Below, one piece after another: positions 1-10,000 of a stretch of 64,000 nt of DNA (the first letter of the stretch is position 1; each line of letters starts with the position of its first letter). This DNA is from Beroe ovata (taxonomy: Eukaryota; Ctenophora; Nuda; Beroida; Beroidae): NCBI GenBank assembly GCA_946803715.1, contig CAMPET010000020.1, positions 478,737 through 542,736 on the forward strand. Reading direction: 5' to 3'. The notes below the pieces were generated by a model that worked only from the letters and a program-made list of their open reading frames with translations, ran no database searches and was not told the DNA's origin. The position numbers and the translations under genes are program-made.

Positions 1-57
1 GTGTGTGTGTGTGTGTGTCTGTGTCTGTGTGTATGTGTGTGTGTGCGTGTCTGTGTG
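1..57. repeat. GT/TG dinucleotide microsatellite
   Basis: The window opens inside a TG-rich simple repeat with scattered interruptions. Open frames across it encode only Cys/Val repeats and are not genes. The true left end lies outside the window. Confidence 0.95.
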
Positions 58-1778
58 TTCATACAATTCACCTGGGTACAAATGGGGCAGCGTTGACACT
101 GAGTTTTGATATTGACATCACAAAACAGGGCGCGTCTGCGTTCAAAGTCGTCCCCTTTTTTTCACCTGACAGAATCACATCATCAATAAATTAAAGTCAC
201 GTACACTGTGCAGTGTCTAATCATCAGATCATACTACAAACATTTAAGTACACATCAAGAGAGGCAATACCGTTTTGTATCTTTGCTGGTGTTGTACCAT
301 TGCACGAGGCTGTTTCATCCTTATTACGGGTCTTCTCGATAGCTTGTTGCGTCTCTGCGGCTGTTTAATGCTTTAACTAATCAACCATTTAATTAACCAT
401 CCAATTGGTTGACCATCAATTAACCACCCATTGATTCGATTCATCAATTAAGAGATGTGACACAAGACGTCGTCACAAATAATATTAAACCATCACGGGA
501 ACGCCTAGCCATGCAATTAACAGTATCACAGCAACAGAAATATCAATTCAAAGAGATTACTTCGCTATAATCGTGCAAGTGTTTATATTTTTCACTGCTA
601 CAATTTTCCTACTTCCATACGATGTATGTAATGTGTCATGAATGATGAAAACTGTAAAATGATACCGTGACAGACAGTAGACACCTGTTGAAATCTGTGT
701 GATAAAGTGTTTGACACCTGGACAAGAGTTGTACTGGAGTTGTACTGGACTGATGAGGCATCTCAGACATCGACAGTCAAGATGCTTAATAAGTGGATCG
801 CGCGCAGCATGATAATTGGGCATGCGGCGCAAAATATGGATTCTACATCAATAAAATTATACTCGCGCGTTCCTCATATTACAAAATTGCGTTGAAAATT
901 GCCACTGTGACAAAGTAGAGTATGTGACTTCATTCTTTGTTCACGTAGAATTGCACTATGCAAGGGACCTGGCAGCAATTGAAATGGAGATTTGTATTCC
1001 ATTTCGAAGCCTCCCTTTTCAAAGTATCGACAACGTTCTAGAGATAGGGGAAACTCTATATGATTGACACTATTTACTAATACGAATTGAAAGCAAATTC
1101 AGCGGCGCTTAGTTTCAGCGCGCGCTTGGCCGCGCGCGCGAGAAGTCTTAGCGGGATATAATTGCATAATTACGATCACGTGACTGGTCACGTGACCGAA
1201 CAGAAAACGCCCACAAGGAGTACTTTCCCGTGGTCCATTTTCAAAAAGGATGGTACCGTTGGAATCAGCTCATCGAGCTCTACAAGTAGAGGGTTGTGCC
1301 TCAAAAAGTTAGAAAAAAGGGCGTACCCTAGCTAATAAGCATTGGAAACACAGACAAATTTCATGCAGAACTATTATCTGTCAGTGTGTAGATAATAGAT
1401 GCATGTAAAATCGAATCGCACAATGGATTTCTCTCATTCACACACAATGGGTGTGTCACACATCCAACTCCATTTTATGAGAATCGCGAGAATTGATGAT
1501 GGAGAATAGCACCATGCATTGAGACAACAAACAAGGATCTTTGCCAAGATGAATGCGATTTTGTCAAGACAGAGTGGTTATGAGCCTAGCGTGACAAACA
1601 CAGTGGATACCCTTGGTGCACAGCATATTAAACAAGGAATCGAAACCGTTGGGTTCCATCCAGAGACATTAAATTACCTGGATCATGCCACAAATATTGT
1701 TAACATGTATCATTCCCGTGCAGTAAGTCAGATTAACAAGTCTCCAAAGGTTTGAATATAAACGAAAAGTTGTGGTAC
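58..1778. other. non-coding stretch
   Basis: No convincing coding exon is seen. There is an AT-rich ATTAA-rich patch near 370-450, a GCGCGC-rich patch near 1110-1140, and two TCACGTGA palindromes at 1176 and 1188. A roughly 55-bp sequence around 1612-1670 recurs diverged at 3258-3312, which marks a dispersed repeat. The open frame over that repeat (1519-1755) is therefore not treated as a gene. Confidence 0.6.
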
Positions 1779-2596
1779 CTAGAAGACAAGCAGGTCTTTT
1801 CCACTGAGAAGATTTGCTCTTTAGATTGTAGTAGTAAAACATTTTCCGTTTCTTGCTGTATACTTCAAGGTAATCTGCAATGTGTAATGCAATGTGTAAT
1901 CTGTAATGTAACATGTAGCTAAAGAAAGAGTTGGCGTGATATGAGTTGGGTCAATTTCTGAAGTCACTCGCTCTAGCCAAACAGATTACTTATTTCATTA
2001 CCTTCGACACTGAACTCGCTATTATCATCAGTGATAGCTTCAAGAGGACGTTTGCCTTCTCTACTTTCTGAAAAGTGATAAGATTGATATACAATCTTCC
2101 TTGGATGGGAAGGTAGGTACTTGCATTCTACAATCAAGTGTCTTAGAGATTCCCAAAAGTAATATTTGTCAGATGGATCACGGATGTTACTTTTGAAACT
2201 GCAGAAGGAAATTTTTGTTACCTGGGGTGTCCGAGGATGAAGAACACCTCTTCCTTGACTTATATTCACTTATCTGTTTGAGGAAATAGTAAAAGTAAGG
2301 ACATAACACTCAAAGTCAGGTCAGTGAATCAAAGCTACAATCAATTCTTTCAATCAATCTTAACAAAGCTAACAACAGCAAAGACATAACCACATAATAT
2401 CATGCTATATACACTTGATGCTCAATACTCCTTCATAAATTCAACTGGTTATTCCCTCATTTACTCATCTTTACAAGACAAATTCATCACAGGAGGGAAC
2501 AATTAAACTCACCTTTTTAACGTCATCTTCTGAGGCAATGAAACCTTCAGGTTTGACCCAAGATGATTCATTGGTATCAATGTTCACATAGTACAC
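1779..2596 (-). CDS. WW-domain protein, partial (three internal exons)
   Basis: Three minus-strand exons are supported by splice sites. Exon 2596-2513 is 28 codons, phase 0 at both ends, and carries a WW-domain core (VYYVNIDTNESSW then P). Exon about 2221-2002 is less certain at its 5' end because a second good acceptor lies near 2200. Exon 1874-1779 joins it in phase 1 and has a second WW-like core (FYYYNLKSKSSQW then P). WW domains bind proline-rich ligands, but I cannot say which WW protein this is. The first Trp of each domain is not seen, and both gene ends are missing. The weaker parts could be a decayed gene. Confidence 0.5.
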
Positions 2597-2599
2597 CTG

Positions 2600-4202
2600 A
2601 AAGAAGTCGTTGATGATGCTAATTGAATTATTATTTCAGACAGGAAACAATTTGAGGCTCTTTCACAAAACCTTGTTACATCTAAAGCTCCACTTGCAAA
2701 ACCAGGATTTCTTGTCAGCCATGGAAACAGTCAGATCAATCTCTTATATTGCTAGTATTCTTCAGAATCTCAGAGACTGTCATTAGTGCCAGCAATTCCA
2801 TGACTGCAGCATATATGGGACATGAAAGAATATAATGAAAAGAAGTTTGTACAGTGGTATAGTAAGACATATCAGCTGACAATCTAGCTTCTTTTAATAT
2901 GATTTATTTGACTTGCTTCGGTTGATTGACACAGTCAATTGAATCATTTACACAATTTACTGTACAATTGCAAAGGCTCAAGTCCCTTATCAGAATCTCC
3001 ACAATGGGTAGGCCTCACTTCTCATATTTGAACATATAAGTCATGTGGTTGAGTTTGAATCCAGTCCCATAGTTGTCAAAGGGATTAGATTGGGGTTACA
3101 GAAATGAGGAATAACATATAAATACACGATTTTTCATTGATACTGTTGTATCAAAAAGTAAACTTTTCATAATTCCAAAATCAAATCCAACTATAGCCAT
3201 GACATGATATTTGAATCAAAACATTGAAGTGAAAAGAAATGGAATAAATGGAGATCCTTGCTGTACAGCATGTTAAACAAGAAATTGAAACCGTGGGGTT
3301 CCCTACAGACCACGCTGTCACAGAATTTGATAGCATAATCACATTACATATCCAAAAATATATAACATAAATAACAAAATAAACCACAAAATGAACTTTA
3401 TTTTTGCTAAATAACACTCTGTTTTGTGTTTCTCGCGCGTGCACGTGCGCGCCGCGCATTCATCGTTGCACCCCGCCCCGTAATTTTTCTAAATGAAATA
3501 TTTTTGTCGAATTTTATCTGACCTTTGTTTCTCGCGCGCGGCACGCGCGTCTTCTTCGAAGGGCTGTTTCGGCCTCCGATGAAGGCGCGCGCGAGAAACA
3601 GGTCAGGTAACAACTGACAAAAATCTTCAAATGCAATTTATTTTGTTGCTCGATTGGTGTTCCCGCGCTGCGTGACCCAAATACTCCGCGCGCTCTGCGC
3701 GTCTCCGACTTTTCAGTTCACTGAGTAGAACAGGGGCGCGCAACGTGTGCACATCGATTGGTTATAAATATATGATTTAATGCAATTTTTTGACATTTGA
3801 TGTGAGATTATTAACTTCACATCAAATGTTAAAAATTGCATTGAATCATATGGTTGATAGATTTTAGTGTTTGTATGAAATAAGTACATGCCGAGTTTGA
3901 TTCACTAAATGCCTACACCTAAAATACTTCCTCTTCAGCTGTCTTGATAATAGTTGGAATCATGAAAGCAATGAATTGTTGATACAATTATAAGTCTAGG
4001 ACTGGATGTCTGGACAGTGCACTTAGTTGCAGAAGCAAATAGTTTTGTAAGAGAGTTTTATCGATACTGATTAGGGCATATAACATGCACAGTTTTGGTG
4101 TACTTGACTTGAACCCCTTGAACAGAATAATTTTGTGTTCCATACTGTGAATTTGTGAGATTATGTTCACCAACAACAATTTATCCTAGCCAGAGATAAA
4201 CA
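2600..4202. other. non-coding, with GC-rich hairpin repeats
   Basis: No supported exon is seen. From about 3420 to 3740 there are GC-rich inverted repeats of the family also found at 34.8 and 47.7-48.8 kb, with arms built from GTTTCTCGCGCG and its complement. The segment at 3650-3740 matches, in reverse complement, part of 48.64-48.74 kb. The sequence around 3780-3850 is an AT-rich inverted repeat (TGACATTTGATGTGA facing TTCACATCAAATGTTA). Confidence 0.6.
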
Positions 4203-4217
4203 ATGTATGGAGTGTGA
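4203..4217 (+). promoter_or_regulatory. overlapping short upstream ORF at LNX start
   Basis: An ATG at 4203 reads ATG TAT GGA GTG TGA and overlaps the LNX start codon at 4207 in another frame. If transcribed, ribosomes must skip or reinitiate, so it may lower translation. Its role is inferred only from position. Confidence 0.4.
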
Positions 4218-6069
4218 ATCAACAGAACAGTGTAGTTTGTGCCATGAGGCACATGAACTTAATGAGCAGAATCATGTTTTCACGTATATTGGAGAGGTTC
4301 CAGAAGAATACAATTGTACAATATGTCTTCATCCAATGCAGCAACCTTTAGATACTCCTTGTGGTCATACATTTTGTGCTGCTTGTATCGAGCCTTGTAT
4401 AAAGATAAAGAAGTTATGCCCAAACTGCAGAAAGGCATTATTGTTTTCAGATCTGAGACCTTCTACTTTTCTTGTCCGCAGTATACTGAATAAATTGAAA
4501 GTTTCCTGTCCTGTTTGCTCAGAGCATATGGAAAGACAGAAACTAGAACCACATCTTGCTAATCACTGTCCAAATATTGAAGTTCCTTGCAGATATGCTG
4601 TCAATGGATGTATTCTTCACTTACCAAGGAATGTACTTGATGCCCATATTCAGTTATGTGAGTATCAACATCTTCCTGTTGCAAAAGAAACTGTTAATGA
4701 TATTGTTGAAGACAAGCCAACGCTGATAGAAATTGTCAGGAGACATGGAGACAGATTAGGTCTCACAATATATGGTGGTTCAGACACAAGTGTCAATCAA
4801 ATAATCATACAAGATGTCATGAAACATACAATTTGCTATAAAGACCAGCGGCTAAAGGTTGGTGACCACATTTTGGAGGTGAATGGATGTAATTTAAGGA
4901 ATGTGACGCATAAGCAAGCCTTCTCAGTGCTAAACAAGGCCTCTTCACCAATCCGTCTTCTTATTTTTAGACCCTCTGATCCAACATCAGTGAAGACAAC
5001 TGTTACTGAACTGCAGATAGAAGCACACATTGTTGAACTGAATAAAAAGCAAGGGGAAGAGCTGGGTATCAGAATTATGAGTTCTCCTAGGGAGCCTGGG
5101 GTCAAGGTTCTCAATCTTATTGAAGGAAGTATTGCTGAACAGAGCAACTTGGTTCAGCAGCATGATAGAATTCTGAGCGTCAATGGAATTACTTTACAGA
5201 ATGTTTCCCAGCAAAATGCAGCAGATATCATCAAAAAGCAAACTGGTATTATCAAGTTCTTAATTCAAAGGTCATTATCTCCTTCAGAATGTAATAAGTT
5301 GCTGGCCCCCTACTTAACTTCTCTCATTTCATTCAAACCCGTTCTCATTGATTTTGAGTCCTCTGAGCTACCACACCTATCGACTCTTAACATCTCGTTT
5401 GCCATTGGAGAGGGTGGTCAACTAGGATTCTCAGTTGTTGGCGGAATGGGGTCAATTGTTGGAGATATTCCCATATTTGTAATTCATGTGAATCCTGAAT
5501 CATTAGCTCATCAGGCTGGACTGAAAATTGGCGACTGTATAATGAAGATTAACAATAGCTCCATGAAAGAAATTGGGTATCAAGAAGTATTATCTTTGCT
5601 GAAGAACCTGAACCCAGATCAACTGGAGCTAACAGTACAAAGGATAGAAGTTGACAACCCTCTGACAACAAACTTCTGTAAAGACTGGCCGTTTTGCCTC
5701 CCCTCTTCAGGTTTTGGTAAGTTGTCCATAGTGCGGATTGTAAGAACGGAAAACAATGCTAGTCTGGGTTTTAGGATTGTCGGTGGGCTAGGATCACATC
5801 AGGGTGATCTTCCCATCGTTATCAAGTCTATCTCAAGCCGTTCTCTGGCCAGCAGATCCACGTTGAGACCAGGGGACCATGTTGTTGGTTGTAATGGGGC
5901 ATCCCTTATCGGAATCACCCATGAAGCCGCTGCTCAGTTGATCAAGAATTCGCAGGGTGATGTGAGACTAACTGTTCTCACATGGCCTCAGTCAGAGATA
6001 AAGCAGAAAAAAATCACACGGCACCGATCCCTTGACAACCTTCATAGCCAATCCACAAGCACTCCTTGA
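4207..6069 (+). CDS. LNX: LNX-like RING/TRAF-zinc-finger/four-PDZ E3 ubiquitin ligase
   Basis: A single 620-residue open frame has the full layout of the LNX (ligand of Numb protein X) family. A C3HC4 RING lies at about residues 36-75 (CTICLHPM, CGHTFCAACIEPC, CPNC). Cys/His TRAF-type zinc-finger motifs lie at about 100-155. Four PDZ domains follow, with carboxylate loops RLGLTIYGG, ELGIRIM, QLGFSVVGG and SLGFRIVGG. Vertebrate LNX1/LNX2 are about 690-730 residues with the same order. LNX proteins ubiquitinate Numb and other PDZ ligands. The coding region has no introns, unlike vertebrate LNX genes. The start is the first Met of the frame. An overlapping four-codon upstream ORF begins at 4203. 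An intron in the 5' UTR cannot be excluded. Confidence 0.93.
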   Translation: MECESTEQCSLCHEAHELNEQNHVFTYIGEVPEEYNCTICLHPMQQPLDTPCGHTFCAACIEPCIKIKKLCPNCRKALLFSDLRPSTFLVRSILNKLKVSCPVCSEHMERQKLEPHLANHCPNIEVPCRYAVNGCILHLPRNVLDAHIQLCEYQHLPVAKETVNDIVEDKPTLIEIVRRHGDRLGLTIYGGSDTSVNQIIIQDVMKHTICYKDQRLKVGDHILEVNGCNLRNVTHKQAFSVLNKASSPIRLLIFRPSDPTSVKTTVTELQIEAHIVELNKKQGEELGIRIMSSPREPGVKVLNLIEGSIAEQSNLVQQHDRILSVNGITLQNVSQQNAADIIKKQTGIIKFLIQRSLSPSECNKLLAPYLTSLISFKPVLIDFESSELPHLSTLNISFAIGEGGQLGFSVVGGMGSIVGDIPIFVIHVNPESLAHQAGLKIGDCIMKINNSSMKEIGYQEVLSLLKNLNPDQLELTVQRIEVDNPLTTNFCKDWPFCLPSSGFGKLSIVRIVRTENNASLGFRIVGGLGSHQGDLPIVIKSISSRSLASRSTLRPGDHVVGCNGASLIGITHEAAAQLIKNSQGDVRLTVLTWPQSEIKQKKITRHRSLDNLHSQSTSTP

Positions 6070-7060
6070 GATGAATTGCAAGTTCAAAATTGATGACAAA
6101 ACTACAGAGCTCTATAATATGTATTTTGTGAAATATACTGTAGAAATAGTTTAACCGATAAAATCGTAGACTGGAGTCATTTCCTGATAGTTTATTGGTT
6201 CACTGAGCTATAAGGAGATTACTACACTGCAATGAGATGGGTTGTAAGAAATAGTTGATACAATTTTCATAACATACAATTGTGACATATCGAATCAACG
6301 ATGGATGATCGCTTCAAAACGTTTTATAGAAACACTCTGTCTGAGATGTGTAATATATATTTCTCTCTTGCACTATCATGTGATATTCTCAGACCTCAGT
6401 CTTCTTCAATTACTGAATGAGTTGGTAATCACTATAATCATTATGTATGAGTTATGACAATCACTACCTTCAGCTGTTGCTTGTTCTTGATCAAATGAAA
6501 TCAATTACTGTGCTAACTTCATGAACTTAAATCATTTATTATACGAAATTAACAAATTTTGAGGTCTCCTTCATGGGAATATTGGATAATGATAATATTC
6601 GTTTAATAATATTTAGTCATTCAACTTTGATTGCTCACCTGATTTTAAGCTTATGGATGCTTTTCGCGAACTGCAGGAAAATATCCTGCGAATGATATGG
6701 TTTCATCATATGTTTTGGCAAGAGTCATTATAATATCGATGTATGATTGTGAAAACAAATTGTGATCTTGAAAAACAATCTAATTATTTGCGGTGTCATT
6801 ATTTCCTATTAACGGTACTGTATTCATCCAGAATTTGCTCAATGAAGTTAACCAGATATTAGCTAATAGTCCTGATATAGTAGCCAGGTATTATAGGTAT
6901 TGAACAAAGTTAAACTCAGCTTCCCCTGTGTTTGCAGAGGATTGGAACCTTAACCCCGCTACCAGTTTAACTGCACTTCCTCACTTCACATGGGTTTACA
7001 TCTGATCAAGAATATTGGTAAATAGTGTACTAACAGACTGTCATATGATTATTCCAGGCC
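6070..7060. other. spacer between LNX-like gene and INTS7
   Basis: AT-rich sequence without a supported exon. It should hold the LNX 3' UTR and the INTS7 promoter and 5' UTR. A TTCCAG acceptor just before the INTS7 start at 7061 suggests an upstream non-coding or short coding exon in this stretch, but I cannot place it. Confidence 0.5.
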
Positions 7061-10000
7061 ATGGAAACGGGTGGTTGGCAAAAGGTTAACCAAGTCCTGG
7101 GAAGTCTCAGAGTATCTCAGATAGAGGAACAATGTGAGAACATCGTGAAACTGCCCTCCATTTTCGAGGATTACCCCTTCCCAATTCTCATTGATGCTGT
7201 TTTCCTGAAACTTGGTGATATTTTCCGCGAGTGCAATAACAACTTCATCAGGTATAGTTAATAGTATAGGTACTACACTACGTTTAGTCGTTTTCAACAA
7301 AACTTGCGCATATATGATTTTATTTCGATGTCTCCTTTTCTCGCGATCCATGTATTTTCTCTCTCACCAGATTTTGCATCCTCAAAGTGATTCTCAGTAC
7401 CACACAGCATCACAGCAAGATATCAGGTCACGACATCTTCCTACGGCCCGTGCTTTCCGTTTCTCACAGCAACGATGCCGTTGCACGTGCAATAACGCTG
7501 CGCGTCCTGGGTGTGGCCGCGCCCCTCTTCCCCGAGAAGAAAAACGTGCTGCACTGCATTGTCCGCGGTCTGGACTCTCATATGGAGATGGAGCGAGATG
7601 CAGCGCTATTCGCGTGTAAGGAGTACGCGGCCATGTCTCAAGACGTGTGTAAGACAGTGGTCCCCAAGTTGGAGGAATTGCTCACCAGTTTGTCATCCAC
7701 GGAAACCCTCAAGATTAAGATCCTAGATGTGTTCCAGTCCATGAACTACGATCTGGATACCTCTGAACAGGTACCGACTGCTGTGTAACGTCTGGTGTAA
7801 CGGTGTGATGTCTGGAGTGTTACTTTGTTACACAATACAGTTGTTTATGAGACTGATTTATTGTGGTTGATGTGTGACAACCATCAATTCAATAACACAT
7901 GCTTTAAATATCGCATACTCTAAGTAACGCATACTCTAAGTAACGCATACTCTAAGTAACGACGCATTCGTCAGGTGAGGTGTTTGTGTAAGAAACTTCT
8001 CGACGATCAAGCCACGGAAAGGATCACTGATGGATGTCTCAGAACATTGACGCAAATGGTGGTGTCAACACTTTCAGCACCCAAGGAGGTGACGCCTATG
8101 TTTTTGGCTTATTGCGTCATGATATGTCATGACACATACACATTATTGCCATCGTGTATCATGTAATACATGTCATATTTCCTGAATTTCATGTCAGGTG
8201 TTAGCGCTACTGGTAGACATGGCTCAAAACGAAACACGTAGAGTTGTCAGAAACTCCGCTCTATCCTGTTTGGAGGAACTGGCTGGTGTACAACCTGATC
8301 TATTCTCGGAGGATGACGTCATCAAGATTGTAAATCTTGCTCAGGATAGTGCGTCAGGTGCGTAAGTCATAATTACAATATTATACTTCGTATTCCATGT
8401 GAGACAGTTACACTTATATTGAGTTACCATTAAGAGGTAGGTTTTTCATGTACTTTCTTGAGGCAGGTTTTTCATGTATTGCCTATCCAAACTGCACATT
8501 ACTCAATGCTGAACCAATTGCATCTTAAGCTTATAGATCTACCTTCCTTCATTCTATGATGATAACCTCAGCTGTCATTGTATTGTGTATTATACCTTGT
8601 ACCCTTGTAGTACTACGACTATATGGTTGTACAACGTTATATTTCTTCACGATGACACATCCTAGCGTCGATCCGGATGAAATGGCCTGCTTTAACACCA
8701 AGAGACCGTATTCTCATTTCTGTCACAGTATCCGCTTTCCTTCTCATCTGCATCATTCAGCTGGGAGTCATTGTCAACCAATCAGAACATCAATTTAGCG
8801 TCGGGGGTGGTGGTTTCAACCAATCACAAGCCACAAAACAGAACCATTCCTCTTCATCCCACTTTACCCGTATCCTACCTTTCTCTAGATGGGATCCTGC
8901 GTTTACTCTACCAATGAACAAGAACAAACGTTTCATTATTCTCATCACCGCATTCCGAACTGGCAGTACATTCCTCGGAAAACTATTTGATGAAAATCCC
9001 CTGGTTCAGTACCTGTTCGAGCCGCTCCACGACTCTGAGATCCGTGAGATGCTGCGTTACGGGCGTCTGATCGGCGCAGGCGCGCGCCACACGCACACTC
9101 AAAACGGCATGTTGTACCTCCTGCAGATACTGCACAACTGCACAGTCCAGGGTTCCCAGACATACCATGAGAAGTGGAGGTTTTGCGGAGATTCGGGCGA
9201 GAATATCGCACGGTTTGGGTCGGAGGATTGTCCGCCGGACTTTGGCCGCGGCCGGACTGTTGCAGGAACATGCAACTTTCGTCACGCGTCCGTTATGAAA
9301 CTGATACGGTTACGACGGTTGAAGGATCTGTTGCTAATTCGTGATATTCGTGGTGCGGATGTTCGGATTATCCATTATACACGTCACCCCCTAGGCGTGA
9401 TGACGTCACGAAACCTGGCCGGCAGGTTTTTCGTCTGGAATGCGCTCACAGCGATAGAAGGTCCGAGCTGGGTGAGCTATGACGAATCTATAACCCGGCT
9501 AGCGTGGGATTCGTACAACTACTGTACCGATGCTACGGAAGTTGAGAGAATGGCGCAGAGCGATCCCTGGTTAAGGGATCGATATCTGAGGGTTACCCAC
9601 GGACAACTCAGTCTTACTCCGATAGCGACTGCCGAGCTGATTTATCGTCACATAGATCTGGAACTCACACCAGAACTTGTTTCATTCATCAACCGAACCA
9701 CGTCCGGTTCTGTTGATCCTCAGGAAGAAAACGAGCTTCAACCCATGATGAAAACATCCCGAGTATCGGCTGATGTTGTAACGAAGTGGATGAAAATGTC
9801 GACACTGCAACATCGCCGGATAAAAGCGGTGGAGTCAGTGTGTAGGGGTCTGGTGGAGGAAACAGGAGAAGAGATAACGTTAGATCCGTTTACACTCGAC
9901 GAGCATGTGAAACTGAACCACTATCCGGACTAAAGTGGGACTTGGGAGATCATAAGAGAGAAGGAGAGGGGTCCCAGGAGGGGGTCCGGACTCTACGGCG

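Noticed and set aside
3-194. 63-aa frame over the GT repeat
   Set aside because: It is Cys/Val repeat from a microsatellite, cut by the window edge.
1519-1755. 78-aa frame on the plus strand
   Set aside because: It overlaps a dispersed repeat found again at 3.26 kb, and has no family or splice support.
7212-7726. Two alternative frames of 135 and 71 aa
   Set aside because: They are shadows of INTS7 exons 1 and 2 or run through intron 1.
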